64,000 bases of DNA, from assembly GCA_030690415.1 (NCBI GenBank), contig JAUYGZ010000019.1, positions 124,001 to 188,000 of the forward strand, in the 5' to 3' direction. The notes below the pieces were generated by a model that did not search any database, was not told the DNA's origin, and was given only the letters and a program-made list of their open reading frames with translations. Positions within the stretch are counted from its first letter, which is position 1, and every line of letters begins with the position of its first letter. A program made the translations under genes and the position numbers. Shown piece after piece: positions 15,945 through 23,826 of this stretch. The stretch is from a bacterium (GTDB taxonomy: Bacteria > Patescibacteriota > Gracilibacteria > JAUYGZ01).

Positions 15945-16688
15945 ATGGATAAAAAAACCCCCTTTGTAAAACCAAAACGAAAAGCTGGAGAGAAAAAAAG
16001 AGGTAAAAAATACAGGACGGTAGCCGGAAAACTTGACCGACAAAAACTCTACGGGTTGGAAGAAGCAGTCACTCTCCTTGCTGAGACCTCCACAACGAAG
16101 TTCGACAGCTCAGCGGAAGTTCATATGAATCTTGGGGTCGATCCCAAACACGCCGACCAAATCGTTCGAGGAACCTTGGCAATGCCCAATGGGACCGGAA
16201 AAAACGTGAAGGTCATTGCCTTTGTCGATGAAGGAAAAGTAAAGGAATGCAAGGCCGCCGGAGCCAGTGAAGCCGGATCCGCTGATCTGGTCGACAAGAT
16301 CGCCAAGGGATGGCTCGATTTCGAAGTGGCAATTGCCAGCCCTGACCAGATGAAAAACCTGGGAAAAATCGCTAAAACGCTCGGACAAAAAGGCCTCATG
16401 CCCAATCCAAAAGCCGGGACAGTCACGCCTGATCCCGCTAAAACCATTGAGGAAATCAAAAAAGGACGAATCGAGTACAAAACAGACAAAGAAGGGAATC
16501 TGCACAATATCTTTGGAAAAGTTTCCTTTGGCGCTGACAAACTCCTGGAAAACCTGAAGAGCTATCTCAAAGCCGTCAGAGAAGCGAAACCCGCCGGGGT
16601 GAAAGGAAACTATGTGCGATCTCTTACCATCACCACGACCATGGGGCCGGGGGTGAAGGTAGAACCATCGGAGATATACAAACAATAA
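15945..16688 (+). CDS. rplA: 50S ribosomal protein L1
   Basis: L1 forms the mobile L1 stalk that helps release tRNA from the E site. The two-domain fold is recognisable: KFDSSAEVHMNLGVDPKHADQ, then RGTLAMPNGTGKNVKV, LMPNPKAGTVT and the C-terminal ANGNY-like KPAGVKGNYVRSLTITTTMGPG. I chose ATG 15,945 (247 residues). The in-frame GTG at 15,897 would translate the hairpin at 15,903 and extend the protein by 16 non-family residues. The first ~25 residues are Lys-rich and longer than usual. rplJ and rplL, which often follow, are not here; dut follows instead. Confidence 0.95.
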   Translation: MDKKTPFVKPKRKAGEKKRGKKYRTVAGKLDRQKLYGLEEAVTLLAETSTTKFDSSAEVHMNLGVDPKHADQIVRGTLAMPNGTGKNVKVIAFVDEGKVKECKAAGASEAGSADLVDKIAKGWLDFEVAIASPDQMKNLGKIAKTLGQKGLMPNPKAGTVTPDPAKTIEEIKKGRIEYKTDKEGNLHNIFGKVSFGADKLLENLKSYLKAVREAKPAGVKGNYVRSLTITTTMGPGVKVEPSEIYKQ

Positions 16689-16689
16689 A

Positions 16690-16805
16690 GAAGGACGATA
16701 AAGACAATCAGGATTATAAGGACTATAAGGATAGTCCTGATGAAAATCTTTAGTTTTCTCTTTATCATCTTTATCCTCTTTATCGTCCTTATCATCTTTC
16801 TTCCT
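16690..16805. repeat. Inverted pair of 9-bp arrays between rplA and dut
   Basis: A purine-rich array (AAGGACGATAAAGACAATC..., 16,691-16,731) is followed by a pyrimidine-rich array (CTTTATCATCTTTATCC..., 16,759-16,797). They are largely complementary and could fold into a long imperfect hairpin. A tighter hairpin, AGGACTA - TAAGGA - TAGTCCT, lies at 16,719-16,738. The pyrimidine array ends just before the dut start. The inverted arrangement recurs at 54,527-54,668. Confidence 0.6.
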
Positions 16806-16806
16806 A

Positions 16807-17244
16807 ATGACCGTCAAAATCCAGCGCCTCGACAAATCCCTCCCCCTTCCCGTCTACGAGACAGAAGGATCTGTCGGATTTGATCTCATCGCTCGCGAAA
16901 CCACCAGCATTGCCAAAGGAACCATCGAGCTGATCCCCGGAAACGTGATCGTAGAGACTCCTGAAGGCTACATGCTTGTCGTAGCTTCGCGATCCTCAAC
17001 ACCCCGCAAGAAAGGCCTCACACAACCCCACGGCATTGGAATCATCGACCAGGACTACTGTGGCCCCTCAGACGAGATCAAGATCCAGATGTACAACTTC
17101 TCCGACCATGACGTCAGCATTGAAAAGGGCGAAAAAATAGCCCAGGGCGTCTTCGTGAAGGTAAACAAGTTTGAGTTTGAAGAAGTAGACCAGGTTAAGG
17201 AAGGATCAAGGGGGGGGTTTGGATCGACGGATAAGAAAAGCTAA
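16807..17244 (+). CDS. dut: dUTP diphosphatase (dUTPase)
   Basis: Hydrolyses dUTP to dUMP and pyrophosphate, keeping uracil out of DNA and supplying dUMP for dTMP synthesis. All five motifs of the trimeric family are visible in order: VGFDLIA, ASRSST, GIIDQDYCG (with the catalytic Asp), the GEKIAQGVF strand, and the C-terminal P-loop-like SRGGFGST that closes over the substrate. Length 145 residues is normal. A dCTP deaminase is encoded at 41,787, so both steps from dCTP to dUMP are in this window. The 3' end overlaps the convergent PIN gene by 4 bases. Confidence 0.95.
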   Translation: MTVKIQRLDKSLPLPVYETEGSVGFDLIARETTSIAKGTIELIPGNVIVETPEGYMLVVASRSSTPRKKGLTQPHGIGIIDQDYCGPSDEIKIQMYNFSDHDVSIEKGEKIAQGVFVKVNKFEFEEVDQVKEGSRGGFGSTDKKS

Positions 17245-17666
17245 TATTCTCCGAGAGGGATAACGTGCTTTAGTCCTTTTGTCTTTTGGTAATACTTCTC
17301 ATCTAATGTGACAAAAGTCCCTTTGGTGACAAGAGCAAGTGCGTGATAACTCGCGTCATAAAAGGAAACCGGATAAGTCTTAATGATCTTAAAAGCCTGT
17401 TCAATGATTGATTCGGTTAAACCATGATGAGTACAAAGCATTTTATATCCATGGTATTCTTCCAACGTTTTTACCGCATCAAGCGGCCGTACCCGACTCA
17501 ATCGATTACAGATCTCATAACCCCAGAGAGTCGGGACTAACAAATCTATTTTCCCCAAAAAAGCATCCTGAAGAAAAGCTCTCGACATTTCCATTGACTC
17601 AGTTTCATCTAGAAGAACTGACAAAAAGATATTGGCGTCAGGAATATACAGTTTCTTAAAGGCCAT
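17241..17666 (-). CDS. PIN-domain ribonuclease (VapC-like toxin)
   Basis: A 141-residue PIN-domain protein. The acidic active-site residues expected of VapC-type Mg-dependent RNases are present: Asp in YIPDANIF (~10), Glu in LWGYEICNRL (~52), and the pair Asp-Ala-Ser-Tyr in SFYDASYHALA (~102), with a final Asp in TLDEKYY. It lies 9 bases after a small gene for a basic DNA-binding-like protein on the same strand, the normal antitoxin-toxin order. The likely activity is cleavage of tRNA or rRNA when freed from the antitoxin; the target is unknown. Confidence 0.8.
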   Translation of the reverse strand: MAFKKLYIPDANIFLSVLLDETESMEMSRAFLQDAFLGKIDLLVPTLWGYEICNRLSRVRPLDAVKTLEEYHGYKMLCTHHGLTESIIEQAFKIIKTYPVSFYDASYHALALVTKGTFVTLDEKYYQKTKGLKHVIPLGEY

Positions 17667-17675
17667 AAGAGAAGA

Positions 17676-17939
17676 CTAGTGAGATTTGCGATCCTCTCTG
17701 AGCCATTCCACGACTTCCTCAGTCGTCGATGTTCCTTTCAATCTCTCCCTCGCCTTCATCAATGCTTCATAAGCTTTTTCTCTCTGATGTTGACTCATCT
17801 GATTTTGAATCAACTCTTCAATCATCAGGCTTCTTTTCCTTTTGGGAAAAGTACGAATATAACTTGCCGTACCAGGCTGAACAGAGAGAACGATACGAAC
17901 AGTGGAAACTCCGTCATGCTTTGATTGCTGCTTTTTCAT
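17676..17939 (-). CDS. Antitoxin partner of the PIN toxin
   Basis: An 87-residue basic protein with a short beta-strand region (VSTVRIVLSVQPGTASYIRTF) followed by helices (KRSLMIEELIQNQM), resembling ribbon-helix-helix antitoxins. The C-terminal acidic helical part (EEVVEWLRED) would wrap the toxin. I start it at ATG 17,939 (MKKQQSK); an upstream in-frame ATG would run through the promoter/operator palindrome. It is followed after 9 bases by the PIN gene. Family assignment is by context and general pattern, not by a strong motif. Confidence 0.65.
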   Translation of the reverse strand: MKKQQSKHDGVSTVRIVLSVQPGTASYIRTFPKRKRSLMIEELIQNQMSQHQREKAYEALMKARERLKGTSTTEEVVEWLREDRKSH

Positions 17940-17947
17940 AATGACAG

Positions 17948-17980
17948 TTTTTAGTGACACTATAATAATACCACTAAAAA
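17948..17980 (-). promoter_or_regulatory. Operator palindrome over the antitoxin promoter
   Basis: Perfect 9-base inverted arms TTTTTAGTG (17,948-17,956) and CACTAAAAA (17,972-17,980) surround TATTATTATAGT on the minus strand, which contains the likely -10. The site starts 9 bases upstream of the antitoxin ATG. This is the layout expected for autoregulation by the antitoxin-toxin complex. Confidence 0.55.
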
Positions 17981-18016
17981 ACAGCACATTCAAAGTGAAA
18001 AATGGTCATTTTATTG

Positions 18017-21000
18017 TCAGAACCGCTCTACCTCCACCCCCTGATAATAATACTCAATAATTTGCCGATAATTTTCCCCGGCAACTGCTTTTTGTGTGGC
18101 TCCATACCCGCTTAACCCCACCTGATGCCCACATGCCTGAAACCCCGACCGGGTCGGATCATCCCCCAGGGGATCCGGGACCGACTGAAAGACAAATCCA
18201 AACTGCTGAAAATACTCATTATCCGGCCATGCCTCAGTTGCCGATTTGGTCCGATCCCCATCCGTACAGGAAAAATATGCCGCCCTCAAAACCTTTTCGT
18301 TCCTTGAAACATTTCTCTCCGAACTACCAACTCCCAACTCCGAACTCATCATCACCACCTCCCCTGCGGTATCACGCAAAGCCTGCTGCCATTTCGGAGA
18401 TCGGGATTCAAAATTGTAGCCCACATATTTTTGGAATATCGCCGGACTATCCGCGGCATTGTAGGGCTTCCCCGGAAACTTTTCGTAACCCCCGATCAGA
18501 TAATGCAGCGCGTAACTGCGGGCTAACACGGCAATCACCTTCCGCTTCTCTTGGGGCTGGTCATCAGTTTCCGGAACCTCAGCAATACCCTTCATATAGT
18601 CATCTAAGCTCAGCTCATTGATCGCAATCAACTTCCCCCCATCCGAACGGAACTCAAGAACAGAACGGAACATATTATCATTGATCCCTGTGCCGAAAGT
18701 CCGAATCCGATCCCAGTTCTTGAACTCGAGATAGGGAGCATCGACGGCCCGAATCCTAAAAACGGTCCCATCCGAAACAGTGTCTCTCAATATCCGAAAC
18801 AGCTCTCCACCTTTTTTTTCAACAATCCGAACCGTCTTACTATCCCACACGATAAACTTTCCCGACGAGCTGATCTCTAACTCATCCTGATCCACCTCTG
18901 TCAGCCAGACTCGAACCGGCGGAACCTGAACAGACGTTGCCTGTACTATCTCTTCCGGAACAGTTTTATCAATAGCTTGATGTTCCTTATCGTCTTTTTC
19001 ATCCTTGTCGACCTTATCCTCATTCCTGCGCCCCTCAACCTCAAACTGGATCTTCCCTCCCTTCACCCGAACCTTGGTAGTCCCCACCACAGGCTCAAAC
19101 TGATCACTGGTCGTGCGGCTCAAAACTCTGGACACCTCCAGATCAATCAAAAACCTTCCAATTGATCCCGGCATAACCATCTCCTCACTCAAAAACCCTG
19201 CAAGCTTACGTTGCTTCCAGCTCAGGGCAGAAAAATCAGCCGTATCTGAGACCATTAAGGCTATCTGATCGACTCCCTCACGATACCAAGGGACACTTCC
19301 CGTGTTTCGAAGCTCCACCCATCCCTGATACATTCCCTTCTCTTGCGGAAGCTGCGTTCGACTCTGTCCCACATAATCTGCTGTCAAACGCACCTGTCCA
19401 TAAGTACGCAGAGACTCCGTGAAAGACACCATCTTCTCAACTGATCGAGGCCAGTTTATCCAGCCAGGAGGCTGATCCAAACCCACGTCACCCTTCACCG
19501 TCAGCTTTCGATCTCCATAGGCAGCCTGCAATTCCACTGGGAAAACGACCGTTCCTCCCATGACCACGGGAACCGTTATGAGCTGTTTTCCCCCTTTCTG
19601 CCCCAATCGAAACCACACCGAATTCGCCTCCCAATCAAAATTACTGGTATTTTCAACCCGAAAATCCACCATTTGTAGAAAGCCTCTCGCCACTCTCGCT
19701 CTCCGTTCGAGAGGTGCTATATCCGCTAAGAACCTGGGAGACTCAACCGGCACATTCACCACCAGACTCCCTCCTTTCAAACCTCTCTCACCACTCACTA
19801 TCGGCAAGAGCTGAAGTACGTATCGCCCCTCTTTCGTCTGCTCGGGAAGATCAAGCTGAAACTCCTCCTCCTCTCCAACGGCCACCGTTTTATCCAGACT
19901 CAATCGAACTCCTCGAGGCAATACCTCGACATTATTCCCCCGTCCCGTCACCTCACGAATCTGCAGCCGATCATCTCCCTCAGGCAACCAATCAAAATTA
20001 CTCGTATTTTTCAGCCTTATCTTCAAAGCCCTTTTTTCACCCAAAAGCAAAGGATCATCTCCACCATCGAAACTCAACACCTCATACTTATACACCGGTT
20101 TTCTCACACGATAACTCACGCTAATGGTTTTATCTTGTTTGACCCCATCAATAATCAAGCCCATATCGATCTTCTCCCGACCAAAATCAAAAGCTGCCTG
20201 AATGGGAACCTTGATCGTGACATCTCTTCCGGAGATGACCGATAATCGCTCCGAGGTATAAAACACTCTGCGAGGATTCCCATCATAAAACTCAATCGTA
20301 TTCCAGACATTCGATCCGGTATTTTTAAGGGGAACAGAAAGCTCAAACAACTGAAGTGGATTCACTTCCGGTTCAATCGGTTGAGATGCTAGCTGATAAG
20401 CCACCGCATTGACCACGGATGAGACACTTCCCGCCACCGCGACTCGAAGACCCGGCATCTCTTCCTTCAAATGAGTACCCGGACAAGCCGTGGCCCCCTG
20501 TCCGATAAAACCCTTGGTCACCTCTCCCATCTCAGCATGGGTCACAATGTTGGGAATGATAGACCCTCGAAATGAGGATTTCCCGAGAGGGTTAATGTGA
20601 TACACATCAGTCAAATACCGGACAATCTGTACAAGCCCCTCAAAAGTTTTTTGAGGAACCCCTTGCTCTACAAAGTTCCCCATTACCGAAACACCCACCG
20701 TGCTGGTATTTTGACAGAGGACATGTGCTGCAACCACATTGAGCCCCCCAGCTCGCCCCTCGTATACATTCCCATCAGGATCCACTAAATAATGATAACC
20801 AATATCACCCCATCCTCGCGATTTAGTGTGATAGACGTAGATAGCCCGTACCGTCAGAGGATAATCCCGACTATCTATCCTCTCATCACTATTCACATCT
20901 TTCACATGCTCCGCCGTATGATGAATGACAATTTTTTTGACTGAAGCCGAATACTCCCGTGGCCATAGAAGAGAACGACCCTGTTCATCCTGATAGGAAA

Positions 21001-21583
21001 CCTGTCCGGTCTGCTGAAACTGACCCGGATAAGCCCGCTCAATGGGGGCACAGACATTGACACTACTCGCACTGCTTTCATCTGGAGTGGCATCTCCCTC
21101 AAGACTCGGGGAATAAGTCACCATCGACTCATCAGCTCCCCATTCCCGACGAGAAATAATCCGAAACCCGGAAGGAGTCGCAGATGACTGGGAAAGAGCC
21201 AAAGGATCAAGACTCGCCACAGGCTCAGCATCAGAAACCTGAATCAAAGAAACCCATACATCAACGTCATGATCTGAGCGAAGCGAAAAAGCCACCACGG
21301 AAGAGGCAAAGATCAAAGCTGATCCCTCCAGGTCTTCTTCTTCTCTCTCCAAAGACTGCCAGCTCCCCCACTCCTTATGCTCCAAAAACCTTACCTGGAT
21401 ACCTTCTACCTCACTTGCCCCAAAAGCCTGAAAGGAAAAAGGAGCCTCAGAAACACTTTCCAACCCCTTCTTCAAAGAAATCTGCAAACGCTGATGCTGA
21501 GACCCTACAGCCTGCGCGGAAGAAATCCCACCCCAAAGCAATATCATCATCACAGCACCCGAAAGCATCCATCTCTTCACCAT
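18017..21583 (-). CDS. Exported amidase-SpoIID fusion (peptidoglycan hydrolase)
   Basis: The 1,188-residue product has a signal peptide (~1-25). A zinc amidase domain of the Amidase_2/PGRP type (~210-385) has ligands at His221/222 (VIHHTAEH), His349 (IVTHAEMG) and Cys367 (ACPG), plus the Tyr of GYHYLVDPDG. Several Ig-like segments follow (~400-900). A SpoIID/LytB domain (~950-1,188) has SLDDYMKGIAEVP, VIAVLARSYALHYL and the C-terminal HQVGLSGYGA. Amidases strip stem peptides from glycan strands and SpoIID cuts stripped strands, so one polypeptide could do both steps in sequence. In spore formers the two jobs are split between SpoIIP and SpoIID. Two repeat-derived insertions are translated: KVDKDEKDDKEH near ~870 and ELGVGSSE near ~1,085. 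It probably trims septal or surface peptidoglycan. Confidence 0.88.
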   Translation of the reverse strand: MVKRWMLSGAVMMILLWGGISSAQAVGSQHQRLQISLKKGLESVSEAPFSFQAFGASEVEGIQVRFLEHKEWGSWQSLEREEEDLEGSALIFASSVVAFSLRSDHDVDVWVSLIQVSDAEPVASLDPLALSQSSATPSGFRIISRREWGADESMVTYSPSLEGDATPDESSASSVNVCAPIERAYPGQFQQTGQVSYQDEQGRSLLWPREYSASVKKIVIHHTAEHVKDVNSDERIDSRDYPLTVRAIYVYHTKSRGWGDIGYHYLVDPDGNVYEGRAGGLNVVAAHVLCQNTSTVGVSVMGNFVEQGVPQKTFEGLVQIVRYLTDVYHINPLGKSSFRGSIIPNIVTHAEMGEVTKGFIGQGATACPGTHLKEEMPGLRVAVAGSVSSVVNAVAYQLASQPIEPEVNPLQLFELSVPLKNTGSNVWNTIEFYDGNPRRVFYTSERLSVISGRDVTIKVPIQAAFDFGREKIDMGLIIDGVKQDKTISVSYRVRKPVYKYEVLSFDGGDDPLLLGEKRALKIRLKNTSNFDWLPEGDDRLQIREVTGRGNNVEVLPRGVRLSLDKTVAVGEEEEFQLDLPEQTKEGRYVLQLLPIVSGERGLKGGSLVVNVPVESPRFLADIAPLERRARVARGFLQMVDFRVENTSNFDWEANSVWFRLGQKGGKQLITVPVVMGGTVVFPVELQAAYGDRKLTVKGDVGLDQPPGWINWPRSVEKMVSFTESLRTYGQVRLTADYVGQSRTQLPQEKGMYQGWVELRNTGSVPWYREGVDQIALMVSDTADFSALSWKQRKLAGFLSEEMVMPGSIGRFLIDLEVSRVLSRTTSDQFEPVVGTTKVRVKGGKIQFEVEGRRNEDKVDKDEKDDKEHQAIDKTVPEEIVQATSVQVPPVRVWLTEVDQDELEISSSGKFIVWDSKTVRIVEKKGGELFRILRDTVSDGTVFRIRAVDAPYLEFKNWDRIRTFGTGINDNMFRSVLEFRSDGGKLIAINELSLDDYMKGIAEVPETDDQPQEKRKVIAVLARSYALHYLIGGYEKFPGKPYNAADSPAIFQKYVGYNFESRSPKWQQALRDTAGEVVMMSSELGVGSSERNVSRNEKVLRAAYFSCTDGDRTKSATEAWPDNEYFQQFGFVFQSVPDPLGDDPTRSGFQACGHQVGLSGYGATQKAVAGENYRQIIEYYYQGVEVERF
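18320..18347. repeat. Four heptanucleotides inside the amidase-SpoIID gene
   Basis: CGAACTA, CCAACTC, CCAACTC, CGAACTC in tandem. On the minus strand they encode part of SSELGVGSSER, an insertion in a loop of the SpoIID domain. Confidence 0.6.
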
Positions 21584-21698
21584 AGGTCATTTAAAATGGG
21601 CCATCAGTATGCCTCTACAAGGCAGTAGAAAAAACTCTTTTCACTCGTCAGAGATTAGAGTTATGCTCTCTCTGTATTTCACCTTTCACCATACTCCC

Positions 21699-22133
21699 AT
21701 GTCAATTCAAGATGATCAGAACTCACCGTCCTCATCGGATTTCGAAAAAAAAATCAAACAATACCAGGAAACTCCCATTGACAAAAAAACACAAACAGAA
21801 CTGAATCAACCCTTCCGCTCCGGAACTCGGACCCTTAACAAGGAAGACAAAAGCTTCCTGGACAATCTGATAAAACACATTGAATCAAAGGATATCGACC
21901 TCTATAAACCCAACTCTATCCTGAATCAGGAAGTCTATAACCAGCTCAATGGTGAAAAAAAAGCCCAAGCTGACACCTTCGCAAACGCCACCCTCGCCCT
22001 CATCAGACAAGTCAACTCCCTCTACCAATCCGACCACTCCAACGACAGCGAAATGATGATCAATATGGTGCGGGACCTCCGCATGAGGACGGAAAAACTG
22101 GAAAATAAGCTCGGAAACGTATTGAAAATATAG
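21699..22133 (+). CDS. Small helical protein of unknown function
   Basis: A 144-residue, highly polar, Lys/Glu/Asp/Asn-rich protein with no signal peptide or membrane helix and predicted to be mostly helical. A C-terminal coiled-coil-like stretch (VRDLRMRTEKLENKLGNVL) is visible. I start it at ATG 21,699, which has the CTCCC-ATG context typical of this genome; in-frame ATGs upstream (21,609 and 21,663) lie in the divergent promoter region. It ends 12 bases before comEC and may be co-transcribed with it. No family recognised. Confidence 0.55.
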   Translation: MSIQDDQNSPSSSDFEKKIKQYQETPIDKKTQTELNQPFRSGTRTLNKEDKSFLDNLIKHIESKDIDLYKPNSILNQEVYNQLNGEKKAQADTFANATLALIRQVNSLYQSDHSNDSEMMINMVRDLRMRTEKLENKLGNVLKI

Positions 22134-22145
22134 GGTCCTACAATA

Positions 22146-23756
22146 ATGAGAAATTCCCAAGCCTTCCTCCTCTGCCTTCTCCTTTTCTGCGCCGGTATCG
22201 CACTCTACCAAACCGTCCCCTACCAACCCAAAACCTACCTCTTGGGCATCTTTTCCGGCGGCATACTCATGACCCTCCTCTGGTGCCTCAGCCACAACAA
22301 AAAAACACTCTTAGCAGGATTTTTTTCTCTCGCCTTCCTCTTCGGCATCTTCCGTGGACAATCAACGCTCCACATCACAACACCCGGAACCGTCGACTAC
22401 TACACCAGTGAGGAAAAAAACTCCATCACCATCACCGGAACCATCGCCGAAGAACCCGACATTCGACGGGACAAGGTCTACTACACTATCCAGACGGATT
22501 CAATCCTCATCCTCGGCGAAGAACCAGCAACCAGTAACCAGCAATCAGACTCCTCCCCCTCTCCCATCTCCGGCCACCTCCTCATTTCGACCGGCAAGTA
22601 TCCCAAATACCACTTCGGAGACAAACTCAGCATTACGGGACACCTCCAAAAACCAGCTGTCTTCGATACCTTCGACTACGCGGGATATCTCTCCCGCTAC
22701 AACATCTATGCGGTCATGTACCGTCCAAGGATATTGCTGACATATACATCATCCTCCTCATCCTTATCGTCCTTCCTCCTCAGCAGCTTACTGCACATCA
22801 AGGGCACTTTCGAATCCCACCTCAACCAAACCTTCTCCTCCGAACCCTCCAGCTCCTTCATGGCAGGACTCCTTCTTGGTTCCCGAAAGGGAATACCAGA
22901 TCAGCTTGCCGAAGACTTCCGCATCACCGGACTCACTCACATTATCGCCATTTCCGGCTACAATATTACCCTACTCGTGAGCATCCTAATGGCTCTCTTC
23001 AGACCGCTCGGCAAACGACTTTCGATCCTCATCTCAGCCATCGGGATCATTGTCTTCACGCTTTTTGTCGGCGCCTCAGCGGCCGTGGTCCGAGCCTGCA
23101 TAATGGGCCTCATCGCTCTCCTCGCCCTCAATTCAGAACGCAAAGGAAGCATCACTCTGACACTGCTCATGACCGTCACCCTCATGATCGGATACAATCC
23201 CAAAATCCTGGTCCACGATATCGGATTTCAGCTCTCCTTCCTCGCCACCATGGGCCTGATCTACGTCTCACCCCTGATCGAACCCTATTTTCGATGGCTT
23301 CCCGCCTCCTTCGCCATACGAGAAAGCATCCTCCTAACGACATCCGCACAGATCATGGCTCTCCCCGTCATCCTGTTTAATTTTCAAGCCCTTTCCATCG
23401 TCTCTCCCCTCAGCAATCTGCTCATCGCAGGTCCCATCATCCCCCTCGCAATGCTCTTTGGCTTTCTCGGAACCGTCGTCAGCTTCGTCTACCTCCCCCT
23501 CGCAAAGCTCATTGCGTTCCCCGCCTTTCTGCTGTTGAAATACATCGTCAACATTATCCAGCTGACAGCCCGCATCCCCTATGCTTCCATGGATGTAACC
23601 TGGTTTTCGAAATCCCTCTTTTGGATCTACTTTGCTGCACTGACTGGAGTCTTGCTGATCACCTGGAAAAAAAGACACCGCATAGATCAGCGCATCACCC
23701 ATCATCGGCTTGAATTCCAGCACCTCATCATCCAAAAAATCCACCTCACTATTTGA
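22146..23756 (+). CDS. comEC: ComEC/Rec2 DNA-uptake channel
   Basis: ComEC forms the inner-membrane channel for transport of single-stranded DNA in natural transformation. The 536-residue product has N-terminal membrane helices (~5-70), an OB-fold DUF4131-type region (~85-190: ITITGTIAEEPDIRRDKVYYTI, GDKLSITGHLQKP), and the polytopic Competence domain (~230-510) with the hallmark GLTHIIAISGYNI near 260-275. The C-terminal metallo-beta-lactamase domain of the B. subtilis protein (776 aa) is absent, as in many short homologues. Two low-complexity insertions come from repeats: EEPATSNQQSD from four heptamers (22,523-22,550) and a Ser/Leu run (TSSSSSLSSFLLSSLL) from a CTCCTCATCCTTATCGTCC stretch near 22,750. 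Confidence 0.9.
   Translation: MRNSQAFLLCLLLFCAGIALYQTVPYQPKTYLLGIFSGGILMTLLWCLSHNKKTLLAGFFSLAFLFGIFRGQSTLHITTPGTVDYYTSEEKNSITITGTIAEEPDIRRDKVYYTIQTDSILILGEEPATSNQQSDSSPSPISGHLLISTGKYPKYHFGDKLSITGHLQKPAVFDTFDYAGYLSRYNIYAVMYRPRILLTYTSSSSSLSSFLLSSLLHIKGTFESHLNQTFSSEPSSSFMAGLLLGSRKGIPDQLAEDFRITGLTHIIAISGYNITLLVSILMALFRPLGKRLSILISAIGIIVFTLFVGASAAVVRACIMGLIALLALNSERKGSITLTLLMTVTLMIGYNPKILVHDIGFQLSFLATMGLIYVSPLIEPYFRWLPASFAIRESILLTTSAQIMALPVILFNFQALSIVSPLSNLLIAGPIIPLAMLFGFLGTVVSFVYLPLAKLIAFPAFLLLKYIVNIIQLTARIPYASMDVTWFSKSLFWIYFAALTGVLLITWKKRHRIDQRITHHRLEFQHLIIQKIHLTI
22523..22550. repeat. Four heptanucleotides inside comEC
   Basis: AACCAGC, AACCAGT, AACCAGC, AATCAGA in tandem (28 bases) encode an Asn/Gln/Ser-rich loop in the OB-fold region. 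They belong to the AACCNNN heptamer family also seen at 32,692 and 38,385. Confidence 0.65.
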
Positions 23757-23780
23757 CAGAATGAGATCCAGTGATACTAT
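23753..23780 (+). promoter_or_regulatory. Strong sigma70 promoter after comEC
   Basis: A consensus TTGACA (23,753-23,758) overlaps the comEC stop codon. After a 16-base spacer comes TACTAT (23,775-23,780) preceded by TGa, an extended -10. It should drive the gene at 23,827 with a leader of about 40 bases. Confidence 0.6.
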
Positions 23781-23826
23781 GTCGCCTCATTTATAAGACC
23801 TTTCCCATTTTTTTACTGGAAACAGT

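Noticed and set aside
16110-16835. 241-codon frame opposite rplA
   Set aside because: It lies antisense to a clear ribosomal protein gene and has no family features; it is a shadow frame.
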